64,000 nucleotides of DNA from Arthrobacter sp. APC 3897. Lineage in GTDB: Bacteria; Actinomycetota; Actinomycetes; Actinomycetales; Micrococcaceae. Made by a program: the position numbers and the translations under genes. The stretch lies in NCBI RefSeq assembly GCF_030407495.1, contig NZ_JASDDG010000009.1, positions 43,001 to 107,000 of the forward strand, in the 5' to 3' direction. The notes beneath the pieces were generated by a model. It was not told the origin of the DNA and made no database searches. It saw only the letters and a program-made list of their open reading frames with translations. Of this stretch, positions 33,414 to 43,409 are shown one piece after another; position 1 is the first letter of the stretch, and every line of letters begins with the position of its first letter.

Positions 33414-34214
33414 TTAGAGCTTGCCGATGATGTCAGCGAGCAGCCGGGAAATCCGGGGGCCTGCAGCGGCTCCGGCTTCCAGGACCTCAGTGTGGCTGAG
33501 CGGTTCCGGGCTGATGCCGGCGGCCAGGTTGGTGACCAGCGAGATGCCGAAAACCTCCATGCCGGCGTGGCGGGCGGCGATGGCTTCGAGCGCGGTGGAC
33601 ATGCCCACCAGGTCTGCGCCGATGGTCTTGGCGTACCGGACTTCAGCGGGCGTCTCATAGTGCGGACCGGTGAACTGGGCGTAGACGCCTTCATCCAGGG
33701 ACGGATCCACGGTGCGGGCCAGCTCGCGCAGCCGGGGAGAGTAGAGGTCCGTTAGGTCCACAAAGGTGGCGCCTTCCAGCGGGGACGTGGCGGTGAGGTT
33801 GATGTGGTCGCTGATCAGGACCGGCGTGCCGGGCTTCCACTCGGGGTTCAGTCCGCCGCAGCCGTTGGTGAGAACCATCACCTTTGCGCCGGCTGCTGCT
33901 GCGGTGCGGACTCCGTGGACAACGGCGCGGACGCCCTTGCCCTCGTAGTAGTGGGTGCGTGCGCCAAGAACCAGTGCGCGCTTGCCCGACGGCGTCAGCA
34001 CGGAGCGGATGGTCCCCACATGTCCCTGCACCGCGGGGGCGGAGAAGCCGGGGATCTCTGTTGCATCGAGGGTAGCGGTGGTCTCACCGATCAGTTCGGC
34101 TGCCTCGCCCCAGCCGCTGCCGAGGACCAGGGCAATGTCGTGGGTGGGCACGCCGGTTTTCTCGGCAATGTACGCGGCGGCCTGCTGGGCTAGTTCAAAA
34201 GGATCGTTGTTCAC
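33414..34214 (-). CDS. Purine nucleoside phosphorylase
   Basis: A 266-residue trimeric-type PNP that cleaves purine (deoxy)nucleosides with phosphate. Motifs: [15 protein letters not shown] (phosphate loop), [64 protein letters not shown], and [20 protein letters not shown] with the purine-binding Glu and Asn (TNLAAGIS). Start codon is GTG. It forms an operon with the phosphosugar mutase and is divergent from the LpdA-like gene. Confidence 0.95.
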   Translation of the reverse strand: MNNDPFELAQQAAAYIAEKTGVPTHDIALVLGSGWGEAAELIGETTATLDATEIPGFSAPAVQGHVGTIRSVLTPSGKRALVLGARTHYYEGKGVRAVVHGVRTAAAAGAKVMVLTNGCGGLNPEWKPGTPVLISDHINLTATSPLEGATFVDLTDLYSPRLRELARTVDPSLDEGVYAQFTGPHYETPAEVRYAKTIGADLVGMSTALEAIAARHAGMEVFGISLVTNLAAGISPEPLSHTEVLEAGAAAGPRISRLLADIIGKL

Positions 34215-34319
34215 TGGTCCAACCTACCGTGACTTATGCATGCACCGCATGGAGTTTGGGCTCGGGGCGGACCCTGCGGCGTTTGAGCGGGCGGCGGGGA
34301 TGGGACAGAATGGACAACT

Positions 34320-35723
34320 GTGACGACCCAACTTGATTTTACTGCCCGAAAAATTGCGATCCTCGGAGGCGGCCCGGGAGGATATGAAGCTGCCATGGTA
34401 GCCGCGTCCCTCGGGGCGGACGTCACCATTGTGGAGCAGGACGGATTGGGCGGCTCAGCCGTGCTCACCGACGTCGTTCCCTCAAAGACCCTCATTGCCA
34501 CCGCTGACGTGATGACCCGTTTTGCCTCGGCCTCTTCCCTGGGCGTGGACTTCGGCACCAGCGGGCAGCCCGCGGTGGCTGACCTGAAGATGGTCAACAA
34601 CCGGCTCCTGGCCCTGGCCAAGGAACAGTCCAACGATATTCACCGGACCCTGGAGCGCGTGGGCGTCAAGATCATCAGCGGCAAAGGCCGGCTGCTGGAC
34701 AACAAGACCCTCGAGGTTGTGACCAAGGACGGCACACAGATTGTCGAGGCTGAGGCGCTGCTGATTTCGGTGGGTGCCAGCCCGCGCGAGCTGGAATCCT
34801 CCATGCCCGACGGCGAACGCATCTTCACCTGGAAGCAGGTCTACAACCTCACCGAGGTCCCCGAGCACCTGATCGTCATTGGCTCGGGCGTCACCGGTGC
34901 GGAGTTTGCGTCCGCCTACAACGGCCTGGGCACCAAGGTCACGCTGATCTCCAGCCGCGACCGGGTGCTGCCCGGCGAAGATGCCGACGCCGCCGTCGTC
35001 CTTGAGGACGTGTTCCAGGCCCGCGGCATGACCGTGCTGAACCGCTCGCGCGCCGAGTCCGTGAAGAACACCGGCAACGGCGTGCTGGTCACGCTCGACG
35101 ACGGCCGCACCGTGGAAGGCAGCCACTGCCTGGTGGCCGTGGGCGCCATTCCCAACACCGCAGACATCGGTCTGGAAGAGGCCGGCGTGCAGCTCGATGA
35201 CCGCGGACAGATCAAGGTGGACGGTGTCTCCCGCACCACTGCCTCCAACGTTTACGCCGCCGGCGACTGCACCGGCGTGTTCAACCTCGCCTCGGTGGCC
35301 GCGATGCAGGGCCGCATCGCCATTGCGCACCTGATGGGCGACAGCGTGAAGCCGCTGAAGCTCAAGAACGTTGCCTCGAACATCTTCACGTCGCCGGAGA
35401 TTGCCTCCGTGGGCGTGTCCGAGCAGGATATCGCCGAGGGCCGCTACCAGGGCGACGTCATCAAGCTTTCCCTGCACACCAACGCACGGGCCAAGATGAT
35501 GGAGGTCAAGGAGGGCTTCGTGAAGATCATTTCGCGCAAGGGCTCCGGCACCGTCATTGGCGGTGTTGTGGTGGGTCCGCGTGCGTCGGAGCTGATCTTC
35601 CCGATCTCCATCGCAGTGACCCAGAAGCTGCACGTCGATGACCTGGCCAACACCTTCACGGTGTACCCCTCGCTGACCGGGTCCATTTCCGAAGCTGCCC
35701 GTCGCCTGCACGTGCACATGTAG
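34320..35723 (+). CDS. lpdA: NAD(P)H-quinone dehydrogenase, LpdA-type flavoprotein disulfide reductase
   Basis: A 467-residue class I flavoprotein disulfide reductase-like enzyme. It has the FAD-binding motif AILGGGPGGYEAAMVAA, the NAD(P)-binding GSGVTGAEFASAYNGLGTKV, the second FAD motif NVYAAGDCTGVFNLASVAAM and the dimerisation domain. The redox-active CxxxxC pair is missing: the region reads GGSAVLTDVVPSKTLIAT. This matches mycobacterial LpdA (Rv3303c), which lacks the disulfide and reduces quinones rather than lipoamide. GTG start. A terminator follows. Confidence 0.88.
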   Translation: MTTQLDFTARKIAILGGGPGGYEAAMVAASLGADVTIVEQDGLGGSAVLTDVVPSKTLIATADVMTRFASASSLGVDFGTSGQPAVADLKMVNNRLLALAKEQSNDIHRTLERVGVKIISGKGRLLDNKTLEVVTKDGTQIVEAEALLISVGASPRELESSMPDGERIFTWKQVYNLTEVPEHLIVIGSGVTGAEFASAYNGLGTKVTLISSRDRVLPGEDADAAVVLEDVFQARGMTVLNRSRAESVKNTGNGVLVTLDDGRTVEGSHCLVAVGAIPNTADIGLEEAGVQLDDRGQIKVDGVSRTTASNVYAAGDCTGVFNLASVAAMQGRIAIAHLMGDSVKPLKLKNVASNIFTSPEIASVGVSEQDIAEGRYQGDVIKLSLHTNARAKMMEVKEGFVKIISRKGSGTVIGGVVVGPRASELIFPISIAVTQKLHVDDLANTFTVYPSLTGSISEAARRLHVHM

Positions 35724-35739
35724 GTTCTGTTTCCGTTTT

Positions 35740-35785
35740 GCCCGCATCCGCGGTGGGTTCTTCCACTGCGGGTGCGGGCTTTTTG
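35740..35785 (+). terminator. Terminator after lpdA
   Basis: An imperfect 17-bp stem (GCCCGCATCCGCGGTGG against CCACTGCGGGTGCGGGC, two mismatches) with a six-base loop and a run of five T. Confidence 0.8.
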
Positions 35786-35898
35786 CTGTCCGGGGCGGTT
35801 CCCGTCCGTTCCGGTCCGGGGCCGGCCGTTCCGGGCGTCGTCGACTGTGCAGTTCCGGCTGGCTGGAGCGCCGCAAAGCCGCCCGGTCTGCACATTCG

Positions 35899-36040
35899 AA
35901 TCCTTTGTGCAGATGACGGGTCCATTAAATTCTTTCGTGCAGGTCCCGGCCTCATTCCCGGAGAAAGGCCCTGTTTGAGGCCGTCATCTGCACGAAGGTT
36001 TCCGAAGGCCCTGTTTGAGGCCGTTATCTGCACGAAGGAT
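35899..36040. repeat. Dispersed intergenic repeat, locus A (direct-direct-inverted-inverted)
   Basis: Four copies of a 13-bp core related to ATCCTTCGTGCAG: direct at 35899-35912 (one T for C) and 35930-35942, inverted at 35988-36000 and 36028-36040. The inverted half is also a 40-bp tandem repeat (35965-36004, 36005-36040) containing AAGGCCCTGTTTGAGGCCGT. The outer direct and inverted copies can pair over about 20 bp because the flanks match (CAGATGACGG against its complement). The 613-bp spacer 35724-36336 holds this, a terminator and operator-like sites, and no gene I can support. Confidence 0.9.
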
Positions 36041-36228
36041 CTCCCGCTAAGACCCGCTAAGACCCACCTAGACGGGCAGGGTGCCGCTGAGTAGTGTGGG
36101 CACAGATCCTGCGGTGGTCAGGCCGAGGAAGCCCCCAGAGCCCTGCGCCCGCCTTGCAGCAAGCCGCCGTACCTGCGCCCGGAAGCCGCGGCACGCACCC
36201 GGCCAGCCGCCGCCGTCGGCCCCTGGAA

Positions 36229-36284
36229 CGTCCACAGAATGAACTGCTGTCCACATAGTGGACACGATGTCCGAATGGTGGGAT
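36229..36284. promoter_or_regulatory. Three phased operator-like sites upstream of the MFS gene
   Basis: The palindrome TGTCCACATAGTGGACA (36248-36264; arms TGTCCAC/GTGGACA) is flanked by two degenerate copies: CGTCCACAGAATGAACT (36229-36245) and TGTCCGAATGGTGGGAT (36268-36284). Start-to-start distances are 19 and 20 bases, about two helical turns, so a regulator could bind side by side on one face. No regulator gene is adjacent; an IclR- or GntR-type protein would be a guess. Confidence 0.6.
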
Positions 36285-36336
36285 GTCGCTCATAGCATTG
36301 TGCACATAACCGCACTCCCACTGAGAAAGACCTCCA

Positions 36337-37749
36337 ATGTCTACTATCGATCCCACCGCGAAACCTACGCCGGCACCGGCGCCGGCAAAGGCCAACTCCA
36401 AGGGGCGGGTGATTGTCGCCAGCCTCGTCGGAACGTCCATCGAGTTTTATGACTTCTACGTTTATGCAACGGCAGCGGTGCTCGTTTTCCCGCGCCTGTT
36501 CTTTCCGAATGCGGAGGGCGTGACGGCCCTGCTGAGTTCGTTTGCGGTCTTCGGTGTGGCATTCATTGCCCGTCCGCTGGGATCCATTGTTTTCGGGCAC
36601 TTCGGCGACAAAGTGGGACGCAAGGGAACCCTGGTGGCCTCGCTGCTGACCATGGGAATCGCAACCTTCCTGATCGGCTGCCTGCCCACCGCGCTGACCC
36701 CGGGCTGGGCCATCCTCGGCCCGGCCATGCTGGTGGTCCTGCGCTTCGCCCAGGGCCTGGCCCTCGGCGGCGAATGGTCCGGTGCCGCACTGCTGGCAAC
36801 CGAGAACGCGCCCGCCAACAAGCGTGCCGTGTGGGGAACCTTCCCGCAGCTCGGTGCACCGATCGGCTTCATTCTGGCCAACGGTCTGTTCCTGCTGCTG
36901 AGCTTCCAGCTGACCAGCGAGCAGTTCGACTCCTGGGGCTGGCGCGTTCCGTTCCTCGCCAGCGCCGTCATGGTGATCATCGGCCTGTACGTCCGGCTGA
37001 AGCTGGTGGAGACCCCGGCCTTCCAGAAGGTTGTCGACTCCGGTGAAGTGAGCAAGATGCCGCTGAGCCGCGCATTCAAGTACAGCTGGCGCCAGATGAT
37101 CGCCGGCACGTTCATTATGCTGGCCACGTACGTGCTCTTCTACCTGATGACCACGTTCACGCTCTCCTACGGCACCGCAGCCAAGAGCGAGGAAGCTGCC
37201 CGCGCCGCGGCCGAGAAGGCCGGCAAAGCGTTCGATCCGGAAACCTTCGCGGCCGGTCTGGGCTATGCCCGCAACGACTTCCTGATCATGCTCATCATCG
37301 GCGTGGTGTTCTTCGGAATCTTCACCCTGGTCTCCGGACCGCTGGCCGAGAAGTTCGGCCGCCGCAAGACGCTGCTGGTGGTCACGGCCGGGATCCTGCT
37401 GTTCGGCCTGACCTTCTCCCCGCTGCTGGGCGGCGGAACCGCCGGTGTGATGACGCTGCTGATCATCGGCTTCACGCTGATGGGGCTGACGTTCGGTCCG
37501 ATGGGTGCCATGCTGCCCGAGCTGTTCCCCACGAACGTGCGGTACACCGGATCAGCCATCGCGTACAACGTTTCATCCATCCTCGGCGCGGCCGTGGCTC
37601 CGTTCATTGCCGTGGCCCTGTGGCAGGCAGCTGACGGCAGCCCGTGGCTGGTGGGCGTCTACCTGTCCTCCATGGCAGTGCTGACGCTGATCGCCCTGTT
37701 CGTCACCAAGGACACCAAGGACGTGGACTACACGAACCACTCCAGCTGA
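36337..37749 (+). CDS. MFS metabolite:H+ symporter (MHS family, ShiA/ProP/KgtP-like)
   Basis: A 470-residue transporter with twelve membrane segments. The MHS subfamily is shown by SLVGTSIEFYDFYVYATAAV at the first helix, GHFGDKVGRKGTLVASLL (loop 2-3 motif), GLALGGEWSGAALLATENAP and, in the second half, GPLAEKFGRRKTL. Close relatives import shikimate, alpha-ketoglutarate, dicarboxylates or betaines with protons; substrate cannot be named from the sequence. It is a single-gene transcript bounded by operator-like sites and a terminator. Confidence 0.9.
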   Translation: MSTIDPTAKPTPAPAPAKANSKGRVIVASLVGTSIEFYDFYVYATAAVLVFPRLFFPNAEGVTALLSSFAVFGVAFIARPLGSIVFGHFGDKVGRKGTLVASLLTMGIATFLIGCLPTALTPGWAILGPAMLVVLRFAQGLALGGEWSGAALLATENAPANKRAVWGTFPQLGAPIGFILANGLFLLLSFQLTSEQFDSWGWRVPFLASAVMVIIGLYVRLKLVETPAFQKVVDSGEVSKMPLSRAFKYSWRQMIAGTFIMLATYVLFYLMTTFTLSYGTAAKSEEAARAAAEKAGKAFDPETFAAGLGYARNDFLIMLIIGVVFFGIFTLVSGPLAEKFGRRKTLLVVTAGILLFGLTFSPLLGGGTAGVMTLLIIGFTLMGLTFGPMGAMLPELFPTNVRYTGSAIAYNVSSILGAAVAPFIAVALWQAADGSPWLVGVYLSSMAVLTLIALFVTKDTKDVDYTNHSS

Positions 37750-37766
37750 CACTGGTTCCTTAACGC

Positions 37767-37806
37767 CAAAACGGCTCGGTCCCCGGAAGGGGGCCGAGCC
37801 GTTTTG
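37767..37806. terminator. Bidirectional terminator between the MFS gene and the carboxylase alpha gene
   Basis: An 18-bp stem with one mismatch (CAAAACGGCTCGGTCCCC and complement) and a short loop; A-rich on one side and TTTTG on the other, so it can serve both convergent genes. Confidence 0.85.
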
Positions 37807-37837
37807 CCTGCAGCCTTACCGGCTTGCGCCGAAGCGG

Positions 37838-39727
<1,890 letters not shown>

Positions 39728-39991
39728 TGAATGCACTGGCTCCTTTTGATCTGTTCGGAGCCTAACGCTCTTTTGTGGTTTCCAGCCATATTGCGTGCTC
39801 TTTCTGCGTGGGACGCCCCGGTTCATTGTGGGGACCCTACAAATGGCTGCGGTTCCCGGGGATGGGCCCGGCCCGGCAGCTGCCCCTGCACAGCGGGTGA
39901 CAGCCTTGCTTCTCGGGCCCACCTGAGAACCGGGAGGGGCCGGCTGTGGATATCTTCCACACTCCGGCCCGATTCGTTGCGTAATGGAGGC

Positions 39992-40936
39992 ATGCGTCCC
40001 AGCCGTCCGTTGCCTCCCGAACTCTCAAGTCCGTTTACGCTGTCCCGGGGGCTGGCAGCGGGGGTGAGCGCCGGTCGTCTCAGGGGTTCGGATCTTCAAA
40101 CGCCGAGCCGGGCACTACGGATACCGCTAAAGGACGAACCGACACTTCTCGAGCGGTGCAGGCCGCATGCCGAGCTCCTGCCCGGGGCCGTCATCAGTCA
40201 CACCACGGCCGCGCGTATCCACAAGATGGTGCTGCCGCGGCGGGAGGAAGCAGATCCCACGCTCCATCTGAGCAGGGAGCCCTCGCAGGCGGTGCCGAGA
40301 CGGAGGCTGGTGACGGGGCACCGGATCGCGCTGACCGGCAGGGAGATTGTTGCTGTCTCCGGACTGGCTGTGACGTCAGTGGAGCGGACCTGGCTCGATT
40401 TGGCTTCAGTGCTTTCCGTTGATGAGCTCGTGGTTGCCGGGGACCATCTGGTGAGCGGGCACCACCGTCCGTTCGGGCCGCCCCGATTCGCGGTGATTCC
40501 ATTGGCCGAACTGACTGCCTATGTGAACTCCAAAAAATGGCTGCCGTACCTTCAGCGTGCACGCGATGCACTGTCCCTCATGCGGGTGGGCGTGGACTCC
40601 CCGCCGGAGTCCTGGTTGCGGTTGCTGCTGCATCATGCAGGAATGCCGGAGTTTGTTCCGAACTATCCGCTGATGAGCGCTCAGGGGTATCCGGTGGTGT
40701 GGACGGATCTGGCCTGCGAGCGGTTCCGCACTTGCCTTGAGTACGACGGCGGTCACCACCTTTCGCCGGAGCAGCAGCACAGCGACCATCGGCGCGACCT
40801 GCTCACAGCCGAAGCCGGCTGGCACCAGGTGAAGATCAGCAAGGAAGACATGAGGCGCGGAAAGGCTGCTGTCCTCACGAAAGTGCAGCGCGGATTGAGG
40901 ATGGGAGGGTGGACTCCCGGTCCTTCGTGCAGGTAA
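39992..40936 (+). CDS. Putative nuclease-domain protein (DUF559/Vsr-like C-terminus)
   Basis: A 314-residue protein similar in layout to a large actinobacterial family in which an AbiEi-like winged N-terminal part ([34 protein letters not shown]) precedes a Vsr/DUF559-type PD-(D/E)xK nuclease-like domain: [15 protein letters not shown], then [20 protein letters not shown] and [20 protein letters not shown]. The Glu, Asp (EYDG) and Lys could form the nuclease site. Its role is unknown; no toxin partner is adjacent. GGAGG lies only one base before this ATG, so a TTG six codons on is possible. The last codons and stop lie inside a dispersed repeat. Confidence 0.7.
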   Translation: MRPSRPLPPELSSPFTLSRGLAAGVSAGRLRGSDLQTPSRALRIPLKDEPTLLERCRPHAELLPGAVISHTTAARIHKMVLPRREEADPTLHLSREPSQAVPRRRLVTGHRIALTGREIVAVSGLAVTSVERTWLDLASVLSVDELVVAGDHLVSGHHRPFGPPRFAVIPLAELTAYVNSKKWLPYLQRARDALSLMRVGVDSPPESWLRLLLHHAGMPEFVPNYPLMSAQGYPVVWTDLACERFRTCLEYDGGHHLSPEQQHSDHRRDLLTAEAGWHQVKISKEDMRRGKAAVLTKVQRGLRMGGWTPGPSCR

Positions 40937-41021
40937 TGGGCTTCGGGAAAATCCTTCGTGCAGCAACCGGCCGCATAAGCGCCGTCTCGGGCGGTTTGGG
41001 CCCGGGAGCTGCACGAAGGAT
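40921..41021. repeat. Dispersed intergenic repeat, locus B (direct-direct-inverted)
   Basis: Three copies of the same 13-bp core: TCCTTCGTGCAG at 40921-40932, ATCCTTCGTGCAG at 40951-40963, and inverted CTGCACGAAGGAT at 41009-41021. The first copy overlaps the 3' end of the putative nuclease gene and supplies its stop. The element lies between convergent genes (nuclease-like and Maf). Confidence 0.9.
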
Positions 41022-41068
41022 TCCGGTCCGGCAAAGAAGAGGAAAGAACCCGCAGGAACGGAAGGAGC

Positions 41069-41704
41069 TTACCGGTCCCAGAGGTCCGTGATCTTGACGC
41101 CGGCACTGGCCAGCAGCTCGCGCAGCATCGAGACGGACAGCCCGACGACGGCGTGCGGATCGCCGTCGACCTTCTCGATGAACGCCCCGCCCAGGGAATC
41201 GATCGTGAAGGACCCGGCCACCTGCAGCGGCTCGCCCGTGGCGACATAGGCGTCGATTTCCTCGTCGGTGAGCTTCGCGAAGTACACCGAGGCGGAGCTG
41301 ACGCCGCCGAGCGTGGCGCCGGAACCGCCGTCGTCGTCGGTGTCCCGGCAGTCGACGAGCCAGTGTCCGGTGTGCAGGACGCCCACCTTGCCGCTCATCC
41401 GGCGGATGCGCTCGCGGGCCACTTCGGGCTCCCAGGGCTTGCCGTGGGCTTCGCCCTCGAATTCGAAGACGGAATCGCAGCCGATCACCAGGGACCCCTC
41501 GGCCTCGGGCAGCGCAGCAACGGCTTCGGCCTTCGCACGGGCCAGGAGCAGCGAGGTGTCATGCGGGTCCGGGGTGCCGTAGCGGGCGGTGACGGCGTCT
41601 TCATCGACGTCGGACACCAGCACGGAGTGGGTAATGCCGGCGTTGGTCAGCAGCTTGGTGCGGGCGGGTGAGGCGGAGGCGAGGATGAGGTTCAGATCAG
41701 TCAC
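41069..41704 (-). CDS. Maf-family nucleotide pyrophosphatase
   Basis: A 211-residue protein of the Maf/Ham1 superfamily, which hydrolyses non-canonical or modified NTPs. Conserved segments: LILASASPARTKLLTNAGI, the VDEDAV loop, ARAKAEAVAA, SLVIGCDSVFEFEG with the catalytic Asp, and TGEPLQVAGSFTIDSLGGAFIE. An insertion of about 15 residues (DTDDDGGSGATLGG) distinguishes the actinobacterial form. GTG start. Maf next to acyl-CoA carboxylase genes is a common actinobacterial arrangement. Confidence 0.93.
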   Translation of the reverse strand: MTDLNLILASASPARTKLLTNAGITHSVLVSDVDEDAVTARYGTPDPHDTSLLLARAKAEAVAALPEAEGSLVIGCDSVFEFEGEAHGKPWEPEVARERIRRMSGKVGVLHTGHWLVDCRDTDDDGGSGATLGGVSSASVYFAKLTDEEIDAYVATGEPLQVAGSFTIDSLGGAFIEKVDGDPHAVVGLSVSMLRELLASAGVKITDLWDR

Positions 41705-41745
41705 CCCTCCAGCCTAGCGGGGACGGCGGAGGCGGCCGGAATGCG

Positions 41746-41778
41746 GAAGGCCGCCCCGGACATCCGGAGCGGCCTTTC
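41746..41778 (-). terminator. Stem-loop after the dicarboxylate symporter gene
   Basis: A 13-bp stem with one mismatch (AAGGCCGCCCCGG against CCGGAGCGGCCTT) and a four-base loop, 22 bases past the stop of the symporter gene and upstream of maf on the same strand. No long T run. Confidence 0.55.
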
Positions 41779-41799
41779 ACAGGGACAACAATCAGTACA

Positions 41800-43227
41800 C
41801 TAGCGCGCCTGGGCGGAGGCGGGCACCGAGGCCTCGACGGCGTCGGTGACCTCGTCGGCCGTCTCGTCGGAGTCGTCGGCGAACGGATCGCCGTTGCGCT
41901 TGGCGTTGTACATGTCCGCATCCAGCAGGCCGTTGCGCTTGGCGACGATCGCGGGGACCACAGTCTGTCCGGCCACGTTCACCGCGGTGCGGCCCATGTC
42001 CAGGATCGGATCGATGGCCAGCAGCAGGCCCACGCCGGCCAGCGGCAGGCCCAGGGTGGACAGGGTCAGGGTCAGCATGACGACGGCGCCGGTGGTTCCG
42101 GCGGTTGCGGCCGAACCCAGCACGGAGACCAGGGCAATCAGCAGGTAGTCGGTGAAGCCGAGGTCAATGCCGAAGAACTGAGCCACGAAGATCGCGGAGA
42201 CGGCCGGGTAGATCGAGGCGCAGCCGTCCATCTTGGTGGTGGCACCCAGCGGCACGGCAAAGGAGGCGTAGGCCCGGGAAACACCCAGGTTGCGTTCAGT
42301 GACACGCTGGGTCAGCGGCAGGGTGCCCACGGAGGAGCGGGAAACGAAAGCGAGCTGGATGGCGGGCCAGGCGCCGGAGAACCACTGGCGGATGGAGAGT
42401 CCGTGCGAGCGGATCAGCACCGGGTACACCACGAACAGCACGATGGCCAGGCCAACGTAGATGGCAATGGCGAACATGCCCAGCGAACCGATGGTGTCCC
42501 AGCCGTAGGTGGCCACGGCACGGCCGATCAGGCCCACGGTGCCCAGCGGAGCCAGCCGGATGATCCACCACAGGACCTTCTGGATGACGGCCAGCGCAGA
42601 GGCGTTCAGTGCCAGGAACGGGGCGGCGGGCTTGCCGACCTTGAGTGCGGCAATGCCAACGGCGATGGCGACGACCAGCACCTGCAGCACGTTGAAGTTC
42701 AGTGCCGTGGTGACGGTTTCCGGGTCAACGGCGGTGGAGGAAGCGGTCAGGCCCAGGAAGTTGGCCGGAATAAGACCGGTCAGGAAGCCCATCCAGCTTC
42801 CGGTGCCGCCGGCGTATTCGGCGGGCGGCTCGGCGTCGGCGTTGGCTCCGGGCTGCATGATCACGCCCAGCAGGATGCCGATCACCACGGCGATCAGCGC
42901 CGTGATCGCGAACCAGAGCAGCGTCTGCCAGGCCAGGCGCGCGGCGTTGGACACTTCGCGCAGGTTGGCAATGGAGCTGACGACGGCGGTGAAGATCAGG
43001 GGGACGACGGCGGCCTTCAGCAGCGAGACGTAGCTCGTGCCGATGGTGTTCAGGGTGGTGGTCAGCCAGTTGGGCTCACCGTCGCCAACGGTGCCCATGT
43101 TCTTGGCCAGCAGGCCCAGCAGCAGGCCCGCGATCAGGGCAATGATGATCTGCGGTCCGAAGGCAGTCATCCAGCGGGGCAGCCTGCGGCCGGCGGAAGT
43201 CTTGGGGGAGGGGGTCTGTGTGGTCAC
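41800..43227 (-). CDS. Dicarboxylate/amino acid:cation symporter (DAACS family)
   Basis: A 475-residue transporter of the GltP/DctA family: eight membrane helices plus two re-entrant hairpins. Characteristic stretches are AFVSRSSVGTLPLTQRV (HP1 serine-rich tip, SxSSxxTLP-like), FAVPLGATTKMDGCASIYPA (TM7; the usual NMDGT motif reads KMDGC here) and the HP2 region SAATAGTTGAVVMLTLTL. It likely imports glutamate, aspartate or C4-dicarboxylates with Na+ or H+. The start is GTG with no visible Shine-Dalgarno, so the mRNA may be leaderless. The acidic C-terminal tail (DSDETADEVTDAVEAS) is extra. Confidence 0.92.
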   Translation of the reverse strand: MTTQTPSPKTSAGRRLPRWMTAFGPQIIIALIAGLLLGLLAKNMGTVGDGEPNWLTTTLNTIGTSYVSLLKAAVVPLIFTAVVSSIANLREVSNAARLAWQTLLWFAITALIAVVIGILLGVIMQPGANADAEPPAEYAGGTGSWMGFLTGLIPANFLGLTASSTAVDPETVTTALNFNVLQVLVVAIAVGIAALKVGKPAAPFLALNASALAVIQKVLWWIIRLAPLGTVGLIGRAVATYGWDTIGSLGMFAIAIYVGLAIVLFVVYPVLIRSHGLSIRQWFSGAWPAIQLAFVSRSSVGTLPLTQRVTERNLGVSRAYASFAVPLGATTKMDGCASIYPAVSAIFVAQFFGIDLGFTDYLLIALVSVLGSAATAGTTGAVVMLTLTLSTLGLPLAGVGLLLAIDPILDMGRTAVNVAGQTVVPAIVAKRNGLLDADMYNAKRNGDPFADDSDETADEVTDAVEASVPASAQAR

Positions 43228-43409
43228 CTAAAGATGCTAGGTGGAAGTCATTACCAGAGGGGATTGCTTGTTGCGAAATGTTACGGCGGGCAATTGGTGC
43301 GGTCCGCGCCGGTTCAAGGGAAAACCCCCGGAATATGGCGGTGGATTGCCTGTCCCGGGGGTTATTCCGTCTTCTGTTGTGATGAATATCGCGCCTAAAG
43401 GAGCGGGGG

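Noticed and set aside
35899..36040. CRISPR array
   Set aside because: Repeats are short, partly inverted and imperfect with irregular spacing, and no cas genes occur in the window.
39992..40936. AbiE-type toxin-antitoxin system
   Set aside because: The N-terminal half recalls AbiEi, but no AbiEii nucleotidyltransferase gene is adjacent and the C-terminal half looks like a nuclease domain.
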